Source: Streptosporangium sp. NBC_01755
Lineage (GTDB): Bacteria; Actinomycetota; Actinomycetes; Streptosporangiales; Streptosporangiaceae
Assembly: GCF_035917995.1 (NCBI RefSeq)
Contig: NZ_CP109131.1
Coordinates: 6,386,001 to 6,450,000 of the forward strand
Direction of reading: 5' to 3'
DNA: 64,000 bases
Shown here: in pieces, positions 17,801-25,607 of the stretch
Layout of the letters: each line of letters begins with the position of its first letter
How positions within the stretch are numbered: position 1 is the stretch's first letter
Program-made: the position numbers and the translations under genes
The notes under the pieces: model-generated
Databases searched by the model: none
Told to the model about the DNA's origin: nothing
Seen by the model: the letters and a program-made list of their open reading frames with translations, nothing else

Positions 17801-18690
17801 AGGATCGGCACGTCCAGCTCGGCGAGCGCGCCGACGTCCCACGCGGAGTCGTCCCCGCCCGCCGAGGCGGTCGCCGGGCGGGTGCCCCCGGCGGCGAGCA
17901 CGGTGACCACCAGGGTGTCCGCGGCTCGGAGCGTGTCGAACAGGCCGGGCTCGGCGGTGCGGAGGGAACCGCAGTAGACGGGCAGGGCCTGGCCACCCGC
18001 GTCCTCGATGGCCAGGCAGAGCGCCTCGACGAAGGCGGTGTTGCCCGCGACGTGGTGCGCGCGGTAGTAGAGCACGCCGATGACGGGGCCCTCGGTGCGC
18101 CGTGCGACGCGTTCGAGGGGGCCCCAGCTCGGGGTGGGCACGGGCGGCGCGAAGCCGTACCCGGTGAGCAGCACCGTGTCGGAGAGGAAGGCGTGCAACT
18201 GGGCCAGGTTCGCGGGGCCGCCGTGCGCGAGGTAGGCGTGCGCCTCGGCGCAGACGCCGCCGGGCACCGTGGACAGCTCCATCAGCTCGGCGTCGGGGGC
18301 CTGCTCGCCGCCGAGGATCACGACGGGCCGCTGGCCCGCGAGCAGCGCGTCCAGCCCGTCCTCCCATGCCCGCCGTCCGCCGAGCAGTCGCACGACCACA
18401 AGGTCCGTGCCCTCGGTCAGCGCGGGCAGGTCCTCGGCGGACAACCTCGCCGGGTTGCCGAGCCGGTAGTCCGCGCCGCTCGCCCGCGCGCTGAGCAGGT
18501 CGGTGTCGGAGGTCGACAGCAGCAGGACGCAGGGCGGCGCCGAAGGCATGGGCGGCGCCGGCGACACGGGCGACACGGGTGACACAGCGGCCTGCGACGC
18601 GGGTGGCGCGGGAGATCGGGGGGTGGGTGACACGGCGGCCTGCGACGCGGGCGACACGGGGGATCGGGGGGTGGGCGGCACGGAGCGCAT
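14866..18690 (-). CDS. cobN: Cobaltochelatase large subunit CobN
   Basis: CobN (1274 aa) is the large subunit that inserts Co2+ into hydrogenobyrinic acid a,c-diamide, together with an ATPase subunit (probably the ChlI-ChlD-like protein here). Typical stretches include YYRAHHVAGNTAFVEALC, HVGKHGNLEWLPGKS and LINVLPTGRNFYSVDPRAVPS. The ATG at 18690 has GAGGGAGG eight bases before it and lies just behind a minus-strand cobalamin riboswitch, so I accept it although the first ~47 residues are a Pro/Ser/Ala repeat without homology; the conserved part starts at PPCVLLLSTSDTDLL. A 10-residue unit (NDRAPGVLAA) is repeated three times inside. Confidence 0.95.
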   Translation of the reverse strand: MRSVPPTPRSPVSPASQAAVSPTPRSPAPPASQAAVSPVSPVSPAPPMPSAPPCVLLLSTSDTDLLSARASGADYRLGNPARLSAEDLPALTEGTDLVVVRLLGGRRAWEDGLDALLAGQRPVVILGGEQAPDAELMELSTVPGGVCAEAHAYLAHGGPANLAQLHAFLSDTVLLTGYGFAPPVPTPSWGPLERVARRTEGPVIGVLYYRAHHVAGNTAFVEALCLAIEDAGGQALPVYCGSLRTAEPGLFDTLRAADTLVVTVLAAGGTRPATASAGGDDSAWDVGALAELDVPILQGLCLTTGRDAWRENDDGLSPLDAASQVAIPEFDGRIITVPFSFKEVDNEGLTVYVADPERASRVAGIAVRHGLLRHVRAPERRIAVMLSAYPTKHARIGNAVGLDTPASVVRLLTAMAEAGYDLGDGFPGVAEQDGDALIHALIAAGGQDQNWLTEEQLAANPVRIPAARYRAWFETLPEDLRRDIEAHWGPPPGELFVDRSRDPDGEIVLAALRAGNLVVMVQPPRGFGENPVAIYHDPDLPPSHHYLAAYRWLADDFGAHAIVHVGKHGNLEWLPGKSTGMSASCGPDAALGDLPLVYPFLVNDPGEGTQAKRRAHAVLVDHLVPPMARAETYGDIARLEQLLDEHASIAAMDPAKLPAIRAQIWTLIQAARLDHDLGVDDRPQDSGFDDFLLHVDGWLCEVKDVQIRDGLHVLGSAPEGKARVDLVLAMLRARQIWAGQEALPGLREALGLAEDGGAARVSVDEAESLARALVEGMEERGWDPFAVSPVTASVLAGRSDHDSGVLAANDRAPGVLAANDRAPGVLAAVEKVLGFAAEEIVPRLARTTDEIGAVLHALDGGYVPAGPSGSPLRGLINVLPTGRNFYSVDPRAVPSRLAWETGQAMADSLLERYRSDTGEWPRSVGLSVWGTSAMRTAGDDVAEVLALLGVRPVWDEASRRVSGLEPVPLTELGRPRVDVTVRISGFFRDAFPHVVTMLDDAVRLVAGLAEAAEENYVRAHAEADLAAHGDERRATLRIFGSRPGAYGAGLLPLMESGNWRDDADLAEVYAVWGGFAYGRDLDGTPARQDMESAYRRIAVAAKNVDTREHDIADSDDYFQYHGGMIATVRALTGRAPAAYVGDSTRPDAVRTRTLHEETARIFRARVVNPNWLAAMRRHGYKGAFELAATVDYLFGYDATTGVMADWMYDRLAAAYVLDPENRAFMAASNPWALHGIAERLLEAADRKMWKHPDPEIMTALREAYLTVEGDLEDR
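16208..16297 (-). repeat. Three tandem 30-bp repeats within cobN
   Basis: Three 30-bp units (16208-16237, 16238-16267, 16268-16297) encode SGVLAANDRA/PGVLAANDRA-type decapeptides. The first two are identical in DNA, which points to recent expansion. Confidence 0.9.
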
Positions 18691-18727
18691 GGAGAAGTCC
18701 TCCCTCGGGGTCCTCGCCCCGGGTCGT

Positions 18728-18897
18728 CGTCATCGCGACGGCAGGAGTCTCCTGGCTCCCGGATCAACGCTCACCCCGGCCTTCCCGTCCGTTGCCGGAC
18801 CGTGGCCTTCGGTGGGGTTCGCTCCCCGGTTACAGTGGCGGGACCGCGCCGGTTTCACACCGGCTTCCTCCCTGCGCCGTCGCCTAGGGTCACACTA
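18728..18897 (-). promoter_or_regulatory. Cobalamin riboswitch upstream of cobN
   Basis: On the minus strand the aptamer core reads GGGAGGAAGCCGGTGTGAAA, CCGGCGCGGTCCCGCCACTG, TAACC and later GGGAGCCAGGAGACTC. It ends about 40 nt before the cobN start. The same DNA is the upstream region of the divergent cobG, so the cobG promoter must overlap the riboswitch template. Limits are approximate. Confidence 0.93.
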
Positions 18898-18921
18898 TGC
18901 CAGGCGGACATCCGTAAAGAA

Positions 18922-20535
18922 ATGGGAGCTACCATCCACTGCGTGTCAATAACTGACCCTCCCGGAAGAACCCGGACAGACGCGTGTCCCGGAGCGCTCC
19001 AGGTGCATGCTGCGGCCGATGGCGGCCTGGCGCGGATCCGGGTTCCCGGTGGGGCGCTCACGGCGCGTCAGCTCCGCGTGGTCGCCGCCGCCGCCCGGGA
19101 GCTCGGATCCGGCGTGATCGAGCTGACCTCCAGGGCGAACCTCCAGGTACGCGGCCTGCCACCGCAGCACGGCGAGCCCCTTCCCGCCGTGCATCCGTCA
19201 CGCGACGACGCGCACGCCCCGGACGGTGAGTCTTCTCCGGTCGGGGTTTCCGTACGCGGTGACGTGGGCGTTCCGGACGGTGAGTCTTCTCCGGTCGGGG
19301 TTTCCGTACGCGGTGACGTGGACGGTGACACGCGCGTTCCGGACGGCGGGCGGCGGCTTTCCCCGGCACCTGACTTCGCCGCGCGGCTGGCCGCCGCCGG
19401 GCTGTTGCCGTCGGCCACGCACGAGCGGGTACGTAACATCGTGGCCTCCCCCCTGGCCGGGCGGGCACCCGCGAGCATGCTCGACGTCCGTCCGCTCGTG
19501 TCCGAGTTGGACGGGGAACTCTGCGCCCGGCCCGCGCTCGCCGACCTGCCCGGTCGGTTCCTGTTCGCGCTCGACGACGGCTCGGGCGACATGGTGGCTC
19601 TCGGCGCGGACGTCACGCTGCTGCCGGTCGATCCGGCGGACGCCTCGGTGGACGTCTCCGAGGTGGCGCTGCTGCTCGCCGGTGCCGACCACGGGCTGCG
19701 CACGCCCGTCTCCTCCGCCGTCACCGGTATGCTCGCGGTCGCCGAGGCGTTCCTGGCCGAGCGCGCCGAGCAGGGGGCGGGCGCGTGGCGGCTCGCCGAG
19801 CTGACCGACGGCCCAGGCCGGGTCTCGGCCCGCGCGCTCAGGGCGGAACCGGATCTGCGCCAGGCCGCCGCCCCCGCCGTACGGCGGGGGCGGACCGTGC
19901 ACGGCGGCACGGTCGGGGTCATCGCGCAGCGTGACGGAAGGTCGGCCCTCACCGTTCTCGCCGCGCTCGGGCGGCTCACGGCGGCCCAGCTGGAGGTGCT
20001 CGCCCAGGCGGCCGAGCACGGCGGGGGAGAGGTCCGGGTGACACCGTGGCGGACGATCGTCGTCCCCGATCTGCCGTCGCCGGAGGTCGACGGCCGGCGG
20101 GCGACGCTCACGGCCGCGGGCCTGGTCGGCGATCCGGCGTCGCCGTGGCTGGGCCTGACCGCCTGCGCCGGCCGCCCCGGATGTGCCAAGGCCCTCGCCG
20201 ACGTTCACGCCGACGTCCATGCGGGTGTTCACGCCGACGTCCACACCTACATCCACGCCGACATCCACGCGGGTGTTCACCCGAACGCCGGCGACACCGG
20301 CTCCGAGGCCGGTGCGGACGGTCCTGACGACGTCCACCCCTCGCGAGGCCTCACCCGTGCGCTCCCCGTGCACTGGTCGGGCTGTGAGCGGCGGTGCGGA
20401 CGCCCGCGCGGCCGGGTCGTGGACGTGGTCGCGACCGGAGACGGATACCGCGTCGAGGCGGACGATGTGAGCCGTACGTTCGCCGACGCCGAGCAGACGA
20501 GCGCCGCGGTGGCGGCGACCAGAGAGGGAACGTGA
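18922..20535 (+). CDS. cobG: Precorrin-3B synthase CobG, with histidine-rich repeat insertion
   Basis: CobG is a monooxygenase of the sulfite/nitrite-reductase-like family that converts precorrin-3A to precorrin-3B. A [4Fe-4S] site is shown by C-x5-C (CAGRPGC, residues 415-421) and C-x3-C (CERRC, 488-492). Between these pairs lies a seven-fold 4-residue repeat (consensus ADVH) that adds about 45 residues to the normal spacing. A second 54-bp duplicated segment lies near residues 101-136. These insertions explain the 537-residue length, above the usual ~400. The ATG at 18922 is chosen by AAAGAA before it; GTG 18943 is possible. The stop overlaps cobH. Confidence 0.9.
   Translation: MGATIHCVSITDPPGRTRTDACPGALQVHAAADGGLARIRVPGGALTARQLRVVAAAARELGSGVIELTSRANLQVRGLPPQHGEPLPAVHPSRDDAHAPDGESSPVGVSVRGDVGVPDGESSPVGVSVRGDVDGDTRVPDGGRRLSPAPDFAARLAAAGLLPSATHERVRNIVASPLAGRAPASMLDVRPLVSELDGELCARPALADLPGRFLFALDDGSGDMVALGADVTLLPVDPADASVDVSEVALLLAGADHGLRTPVSSAVTGMLAVAEAFLAERAEQGAGAWRLAELTDGPGRVSARALRAEPDLRQAAAPAVRRGRTVHGGTVGVIAQRDGRSALTVLAALGRLTAAQLEVLAQAAEHGGGEVRVTPWRTIVVPDLPSPEVDGRRATLTAAGLVGDPASPWLGLTACAGRPGCAKALADVHADVHAGVHADVHTYIHADIHAGVHPNAGDTGSEAGADGPDDVHPSRGLTRALPVHWSGCERRCGRPRGRVVDVVATGDGYRVEADDVSRTFADAEQTSAAVAATREGT
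19222..19329 (+). repeat. Tandem 54-bp repeat within cobG
   Basis: Two copies, 19222-19275 and 19276-19329, are identical over their first ~46 bases. They encode [15 protein letters not shown] twice in frame and probably expand a surface loop. Confidence 0.9.
20197..20280 (+). repeat. Seven tandem 12-bp repeats (His-rich) within cobG
   Basis: Seven 12-nt units (consensus GCCGACGTCCAC) encode [12 protein letters not shown] or ADIH tetrapeptides, giving one histidine every fourth residue. They lie between the two cysteine pairs of the iron-sulfur site. Confidence 0.93.
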
Positions 20536-21158
20536 TCGACTACATCAGGGACGGGGCGGAGATCTACCGCCGCTCCTTCGCCACCATCCGCGCGGAGACC
20601 AACCTGGGCGGCATGCCGCCGGGCGTCGCCCAGGTCGCGGTCCGCATGGTGCACGCCTGCGGCATGGTCGACCTCGTCGACGACCTCGCGTGGTCGCCGG
20701 GAGTCGTCACGGCGGCGCGCGAGGCGCTACGCGACGGCGCGCCCGTGCTGTGCGACGCCATGATGGTCGCCTCCGGCGTCACCAGGCGACGGCTTCCGAA
20801 GGACAACGAGGTGATCTGTACGCTCGGCGACCCACGGGTCCCGGAGCTGGCACTGCGGCTGGGCACCACCCGTAGCGCCGCGGCGCTGGAACTGTGGCGC
20901 GACCGGCTCGACGGCGCGGTGGTCGCGATCGGCAACGCGCCGACCGCGCTGTTCCGCCTGCTCGAACTGGTCGAGGAGGGTGCCGGACGCCCGGCCGCGG
21001 TGCTGGGCGTGCCTGTCGGCTTCATCGGGGCCGCGGAGTCGAAGCTGGCCCTGGCCGAGCATCCGGCCGGACTCGACCACCTGGTGGTCCACGGCCGCAG
21101 GGGCGGCAGCGCGATGGCGGCGGCCGCCGTCAACGCGATCGCGAGCGAAGAGGAGTGA
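20532..21158 (+). CDS. cobH: Precorrin-8X methylmutase
   Basis: CobH moves the C11 methyl group to C12, giving hydrogenobyrinic acid. The catalytic histidine is in [18 protein letters not shown] near residue 40. [16 protein letters not shown] and the C-terminal [18 protein letters not shown], which binds the substrate carboxylates, are conserved. The 208-residue length is normal. The GTG start overlaps the cobG stop by TGA, and its own end overlaps the cobIJ start in the same way, so the three genes form one translationally coupled unit. Confidence 0.95.
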   Translation: MIDYIRDGAEIYRRSFATIRAETNLGGMPPGVAQVAVRMVHACGMVDLVDDLAWSPGVVTAAREALRDGAPVLCDAMMVASGVTRRRLPKDNEVICTLGDPRVPELALRLGTTRSAAALELWRDRLDGAVVAIGNAPTALFRLLELVEEGAGRPAAVLGVPVGFIGAAESKLALAEHPAGLDHLVVHGRRGGSAMAAAAVNAIASEEE

Positions 21159-22762
21159 GCGGGTTGAGCGGGGATCTCGGGTGCCTGTACGGGGTCGGTC
21201 TGGGGCCGGGAGATCCGGAGCTGGTGACGGTGAAGGCGGCCAGGCTGCTCGGCGCGGCCGACGTGATCGCCTACCACAGCGCCAGGCACGGGCGGAGCAT
21301 CGCCAGGTCGGTGGCCCTGCCCTACCTGCGGGGAGACCAGGTCGAGGAGGCGCTGATCTACCCGGTGACCACCGAGACCACCGACCACCCCGGCGGATAC
21401 CAGGGCGCGCTCGACGACTTCTACGCCGACTGCGCCGTGCGGCTGGCCGCGCACCTGGACGCCGGGCGCGACGTGGTGGTGCTCTGCGAGGGCGACCCGC
21501 TCTTCTACGGCTCCTACATGCACATGCACAAGCGGCTCGCGCACCGGTACCCGACCGAGGTGGTGCCGGGGGTGACCTCCGTCAGCGGGGCCGCCGCGGT
21601 GCTCGGCCGCCCGCTGGTCGAGCGGGACGAGACGCTGACCGTGCTGCCCGGCACGCTCCCGGCGGACGTGCTGGCCGAGCGGCTGGCCGCCGCCGACTCG
21701 GCCGCGGTGCTGAAACTCGGCAGGACCTTCGAGAAGGTCCGCACCGCCTTCGCCGAGGCCGGTCGCCTCGACGACGCCTGGTACGTCGAACGGGCCACCA
21801 CCGGTAAGCAGCGCATCGAGCCGCTGGCGGACGTCGACCCGGCGTCGGTCCCGTACTTCTCCCTCGCCCTGCTGCCCAGCCCGCTCACACCTCTGACGGC
21901 GGAGACCACGGGCGACCACCGTCAGGAGGCCTCCCGCGACCCGCTCACAGCCCGGGCCGACACCACCCCGCTCCTGGCGGAGGCCGGGGACGGGCGGCCG
22001 GAGGCCGGGGAGGGGCGGCGCGGCGAGGTTGTCGTGGTGGGGCTCGGCCCCGCCGGGCGGCCGTGGCTGACCCCCGAGGCGCAGGACGCCCTCGCCTCGG
22101 CCGACACGCTGGTCGGCTACGGGCCCTACCTCGACCGGGTGCCCCCCAACCCGCGCCAGCGCCGCCACCCCACGGACAACCGGGTCGAGGCCGAGCGCGC
22201 CGCGCACGCGCTGGAGCTGGCCGTCGCCGGATCACGGGTGGCCGTGGTCTCCTCGGGAGATCCGGGGGTGTTCGCCATGGCCAGCGCGGTGCTCGAGGTC
22301 GCGTCCGAGCCGAGGTTCGCCGACGTCGACGTGCGCGTGCTGCCCGGCCTGACCGCCGCGCAGGCGGTGGCGAGCCGGGCGGGGGCTCCGCTCGGCCATG
22401 ACTTCTGCGTGCTGTCGTTGTCCGACCTGCTCAAGCCGTGGGAGGTCGTCGCGGATCGGATCACCGCCGCCGCCAGGGCCGACCTGGTGCTGGCGATCTA
22501 CAACCCGGCCTCGCGGAGCCGTACCTGGCAGGTGGCCGCCATGCGCGACCTGCTGCTCGAACACCGGTCGCCGCACACGCCCGTCGTCATCGGACGGGAC
22601 GTCGGCGGCCCGCGGGAGAGCGTCCGCGTCGTCGAGCTGGCCGGCCTCGACCCCGCCGAGATCGACATGCGCTGCCTGCTGATCGTGGGCTCGTCCACCA
22701 CCCGGCTCACCGAGCGTGGTGGACGGCCCGTCGTCTACACCCCGCGCCGCTATCCCAGCTGA
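21155..22762 (+). CDS. cobIJ: Fused precorrin-2 C20-methyltransferase / precorrin-3B C17-methyltransferase
   Basis: Two tetrapyrrole methylase domains are fused in 535 residues. CobI (about 10-235) shows [38 protein letters not shown] and [13 protein letters not shown]. CobJ (about 290-535) shows [34 protein letters not shown] and [14 protein letters not shown]. The Glu/Gly/Arg linker between them ([16 protein letters not shown]) holds an imperfect repeat. This fusion is usual in actinobacteria. The GTG start overlaps the cobH stop. The 3' end overlaps the converging cobK by 13 bases. Confidence 0.95.
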   Translation: MSGLSGDLGCLYGVGLGPGDPELVTVKAARLLGAADVIAYHSARHGRSIARSVALPYLRGDQVEEALIYPVTTETTDHPGGYQGALDDFYADCAVRLAAHLDAGRDVVVLCEGDPLFYGSYMHMHKRLAHRYPTEVVPGVTSVSGAAAVLGRPLVERDETLTVLPGTLPADVLAERLAAADSAAVLKLGRTFEKVRTAFAEAGRLDDAWYVERATTGKQRIEPLADVDPASVPYFSLALLPSPLTPLTAETTGDHRQEASRDPLTARADTTPLLAEAGDGRPEAGEGRRGEVVVVGLGPAGRPWLTPEAQDALASADTLVGYGPYLDRVPPNPRQRRHPTDNRVEAERAAHALELAVAGSRVAVVSSGDPGVFAMASAVLEVASEPRFADVDVRVLPGLTAAQAVASRAGAPLGHDFCVLSLSDLLKPWEVVADRITAAARADLVLAIYNPASRSRTWQVAAMRDLLLEHRSPHTPVVIGRDVGGPRESVRVVELAGLDPAEIDMRCLLIVGSSTTRLTERGGRPVVYTPRRYPS

Positions 22763-23490
22763 GATTCCACCCAGGCCGCGGCCTCCTCGGCGGTGCCGGT
22801 CAGCGGGACGCCGCCGGGGATCGGCGGCCGCCGTACGATGACCACCGGAATCCCCAGCTCCCGCGCGGCGGCCAGCTTGGCGGTGGTCATCTCGCCGCCG
22901 CTGTCCTTGGTCACCAGCACCTCGACGCGGTGCTCGCGCATCAGCTCCAGCTCTCCGCGCAGGGTGTACGGCCCACGGGAGAGCACGATCACCGTCCGGC
23001 CGGGCAGCGGCGGCTCGGGCGGATCGACGGACCTGGCCAGGAACCACAGGTCAAGACCGGTGAACACGGCCAGGCTGCGGCGGCCGGTGGTGAGGAACAC
23101 CCGTTCCCCCAGACCGGGCAGCAGACAGGCGGCGGCCTCAAGCGTGGGCACCCAGCGCCAGTCGTCGTCCGGACCCTGGTGCCAGCCGGGACGGCGCAGC
23201 ACCAGCAGCGGCACCCCGGTGCCCGTGGAGGCCGCGACGGCCGAGGCGGTCATCCGCTGGGCGAACGGGTGGGTGGCGTCGACGACCACGTCGATCGCGT
23301 GCTCTCGCAACCAGGCGGCGAGCCCCTCGGGGCCGCCGAATCCACCCTCGCGTACCTCACCGACCGGGAGCCTGGGGTTGGCCACCCTGCCCGCCAGGGA
23401 GGAGACCACTCGCAGATCCGGCCGCCCGGCCAGCCGGGCGGCCAGTGCCCTGGCCTCCGCGGTGCCTCCCAGGATCAGCAGGCGTCTCAT
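22750..23490 (-). CDS. cobK: Precorrin-6A reductase
   Basis: CobK reduces precorrin-6A with NADPH to precorrin-6B. The 246-residue protein has the N-terminal LLILGGTAEARALAARL nucleotide-binding strand-loop, VVDATHPFAQRMTASAV and the C-terminal LVTKDSGGEMTTAKLAAARELGIPVVIVRRP region of the family, which I recognise despite the short length. It is the last gene of the minus-strand operon PPOX-cobL-cobM-cobK, 40 nt behind cobM. Its stop lies inside the end of cobIJ on the other strand. Confidence 0.94.
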   Translation of the reverse strand: MRRLLILGGTAEARALAARLAGRPDLRVVSSLAGRVANPRLPVGEVREGGFGGPEGLAAWLREHAIDVVVDATHPFAQRMTASAVAASTGTGVPLLVLRRPGWHQGPDDDWRWVPTLEAAACLLPGLGERVFLTTGRRSLAVFTGLDLWFLARSVDPPEPPLPGRTVIVLSRGPYTLRGELELMREHRVEVLVTKDSGGEMTTAKLAAARELGIPVVIVRRPPIPGGVPLTGTAEEAAAWVESQLG

Positions 23491-23530
23491 CGGCCGCTCA
23501 CCTTCGCCCCGCGGAGCGGGTTGTCGCCGG

Positions 23531-24280
23531 TCAATCCCGGCACCTGTCCGCCGAGTAGAGGTGGCTGTCGGGGAACGCCGAGGCCGTCAGCACCCGCCCG
23601 ACCACGATCACGGCCGTGCGCAGTACCCCGGCGGCTCTGACCCGCTCGGCGACGTCGGCCAGGGTGCCCCGCAGGATCACCTCGTCGTCCCGGCTCGCCC
23701 GGGCCACCACCGCCACCGGGCAGTCGGCGCCGTAGGAGGGGAGCAGCTCCGTGACGACCGCCTCGATCCGCTGCACGGCCAGGTGCAGCACCATGGTCGC
23801 CCGGCTCGCGCCGAGCGTGGCCAGCTCCTCGCCCTCCGGCATCGGCGTGGCACGCGCGGACGTACGGGTGAGGATGATCGACTGCCCGACTCCCGGCACG
23901 GTGAGCTCCCGCTTCAGCGAGGCCGCCGCGGCCGCGAAGGCCGGGACGCCCGGCACCACGTCGTACGGGATGCCGAGCGCGTCCAGCCGCCGCATCTGCT
24001 CGGCCATCGCGCTGAAGACGGAGGGGTCGCCCGAGTGCAGCCGGGCGACGTCCAGTCCGGCCGCGTGCGCGCCGGCCATCTCGGTGATGATCTCATCGAG
24101 GGTGAGCCCGGCCGTGTCCACCAGCCGTGCCCCGGGCGGGCAGTCGTCCAGCAGCTCGCGCGGTACCAGCGACCCGGCGTACAGGCACACCGGGGACGAG
24201 GCGATCATCCGCAGACCGCGCACCGTGACGAGGTCGGCGGCTCCGGGGCCCGCTCCGACGAAGTGCACCCTGGCCGTCAA
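23531..24280 (-). CDS. cobM: Precorrin-4 C11-methyltransferase
   Basis: CobM methylates C11 of precorrin-4. The 249-residue protein has [51 protein letters not shown] and the [11 protein letters not shown] motif. I choose TTG at 24280: it overlaps the cobL stop as TTGA and follows the strong AAGGAGGAGG, which lies inside the end of cobL. A GTG at 24268 is the alternative. The overlap points to coupled translation with cobL. Confidence 0.94.
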   Translation of the reverse strand: MTARVHFVGAGPGAADLVTVRGLRMIASSPVCLYAGSLVPRELLDDCPPGARLVDTAGLTLDEIITEMAGAHAAGLDVARLHSGDPSVFSAMAEQMRRLDALGIPYDVVPGVPAFAAAAASLKRELTVPGVGQSIILTRTSARATPMPEGEELATLGASRATMVLHLAVQRIEAVVTELLPSYGADCPVAVVARASRDDEVILRGTLADVAERVRAAGVLRTAVIVVGRVLTASAFPDSHLYSADRCRD

Positions 24281-24978
24281 GACTCCTCCTCCTTGACCGA
24301 TGACCAGACGGTCACCGGCATCATCGTCCGCCAGCCGGTGAAGCCGCCGACCGGGGCTGCGCGGCCGATCGCGAGGCGTACCAGGTCTCCGCCGTGCCTG
24401 CCGTACCAGTCGGCCACGACCGCCTCGGACTCCAGGGTCACCGCGTTGACCACCAGCCTGCCGCCCGGCCTGAGCGCCGCCCAGCAGGTGCTCAGCACGC
24501 CGGGGGCCGTCGCGCCGCCGCCGACGAAGACGGCGTCGGGCACGGCCAGGTGGGCGAGCGCCTCGGGGGCCGCTCCGACGACGATCTCCAGATCGGGCAC
24601 CCCCAGGGTGGCCGCGTTGCGCGCGGCCCGCTCCGCCCGGTCCCGGCGGCTCTCCACCGCGACGGCCCGGCACGCGGGATGGCAGCGCATCCACTCGATC
24701 GCGATGCTCCCCGCGCCCGCGCCGACGTCCCACAGCAGCTCGCCGGGGACGGGCGCCAGGCGGGACATGGTGACCGCCCTCACCTCGCGCTTGGTCAGCT
24801 GCCCGTCGTGCTCGAACGCCTCATCCGGCAGCCCGGGGACGCGGGGGAGCGGGACCACCCCGATGTCCCCCGGGCCAGGTATCGCCTTGGACGTCGCCTT
24901 GGACGTCGCCTTGGACGTCGCCTTGGACGTCGCCTTGGACGTCGCCTCGGACGTCGTCTCGGACGTCGCCTCAGACAT
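24277..24978 (-). CDS. cobL: CobL without CbiE half: CbiT-type C15 methyltransferase/decarboxylase
   Basis: Full-length CobL (~400 aa) methylates C5 and C15 and decarboxylates precorrin-6B. Only the CbiT half is found here: [20 protein letters not shown], the SAM motif [16 protein letters not shown] and [13 protein letters not shown]. In front of it, where CbiE should end, is a low-complexity tract of TSKA repeats (12-bp DNA units) and then the start codon. The ATG at 24978 overlaps the end of the PPOX gene; the frame is open to 25008. The C5 methylation must come from a gene outside the window, or the domain has been lost. Confidence 0.9.
   Translation of the reverse strand: MSEATSETTSEATSKATSKATSKATSKATSKAIPGPGDIGVVPLPRVPGLPDEAFEHDGQLTKREVRAVTMSRLAPVPGELLWDVGAGAGSIAIEWMRCHPACRAVAVESRRDRAERAARNAATLGVPDLEIVVGAAPEALAHLAVPDAVFVGGGATAPGVLSTCWAALRPGGRLVVNAVTLESEAVVADWYGRHGGDLVRLAIGRAAPVGGFTGWRTMMPVTVWSSVKEEES
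24882..24972 (-). repeat. Tandem 12-bp repeats at the 5' end of cobL
   Basis: About seven and a half copies of GGACGTCGCCTT (plus strand) encode the tetrapeptide TSKA or a variant (TSEA, TSET). The central copies are identical, so the array is probably variable between strains. Confidence 0.93.
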
Positions 24979-25387
24979 TGCCGAGCACCTGGGTGACCCG
25001 GATCTCAATCACGACACGTTCGGGGTTCACCCGGGGCGCGCGGTAGCGCAGCGCGTACCGGCGCTCGGCGTCGGCGACCTCCTCGGGGGTGTCCCGGAGC
25101 ACCGCACGCCCTTCCAGGGTGGACCAGCGCCGCCCGTCGACCTGGCAGACGGCGGCCGGCACGCCCGCCGGACCCCCGGCGGCCACCAGCCGGGCCTTGT
25201 ACGACCCGCGCGAGGTGATCACCCGGGCGATCGCCGTGCCGGCGTCGAGTGTCACCCCGACGGGCACCACGTGCGGCGTCCCGTCGGAACGGACGGTGGT
25301 CAGCGTGCACAGGTGCCGCTCACGCCAGAAGGCGCCGAACCCTTCGCCGAGTCCGGCCAGGTCCGGCCGCGTGGCCCCCACAAGCAT
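24971..25387 (-). CDS. PPOX-class (F420- or flavin-dependent) oxidoreductase
   Basis: This 138-residue protein has the split-barrel fold of the pyridoxamine-phosphate-oxidase family: [59 protein letters not shown] and a C-terminal strand [12 protein letters not shown]. Members in actinobacteria often use F420; the cofactor cannot be decided from sequence. It heads the operon and overlaps cobL by eight bases, so it may have a role linked to corrin metabolism. The ATG at 25387 is chosen since the family begins close to [10 protein letters not shown]; the frame is open further up without homology. Confidence 0.83.
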   Translation of the reverse strand: MLVGATRPDLAGLGEGFGAFWRERHLCTLTTVRSDGTPHVVPVGVTLDAGTAIARVITSRGSYKARLVAAGGPAGVPAAVCQVDGRRWSTLEGRAVLRDTPEEVADAERRYALRYRAPRVNPERVVIEIRVTQVLGNV

Positions 25388-25607
25388 CACGTCACCCCAA
25401 GTAGTCGTCGGTGCGTTCACCGATGAATCGAACCCCGTGCGTACCGTCGCGGGATGCTCCCTCCCGGTGCCGGGTGGGGCGCGCCGCACGTCACCCGTGG
25501 CGGGGCCAGAGTGTAGTCGGAGACGAAGGCGGCGGCCGAGACCAGGTGCCTTCACAGCGGGCCGATCACGGTGTGGGCGTAGCCGCCGGGCTGTTCCGCC
25601 GCCCGGG

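Noticed and set aside
14938..18582. 1214-codon open frame on the plus strand opposite cobN
   Set aside because: It is the antisense shadow of cobN, with Gly/Arg/Val-rich composition and no motifs; cobN itself has clear homology.
25400..25607. Third cobalamin riboswitch upstream of the PPOX-cobL operon
   Set aside because: No GAAGCCGGTG or GCCACTG core motif is found on the minus strand here.
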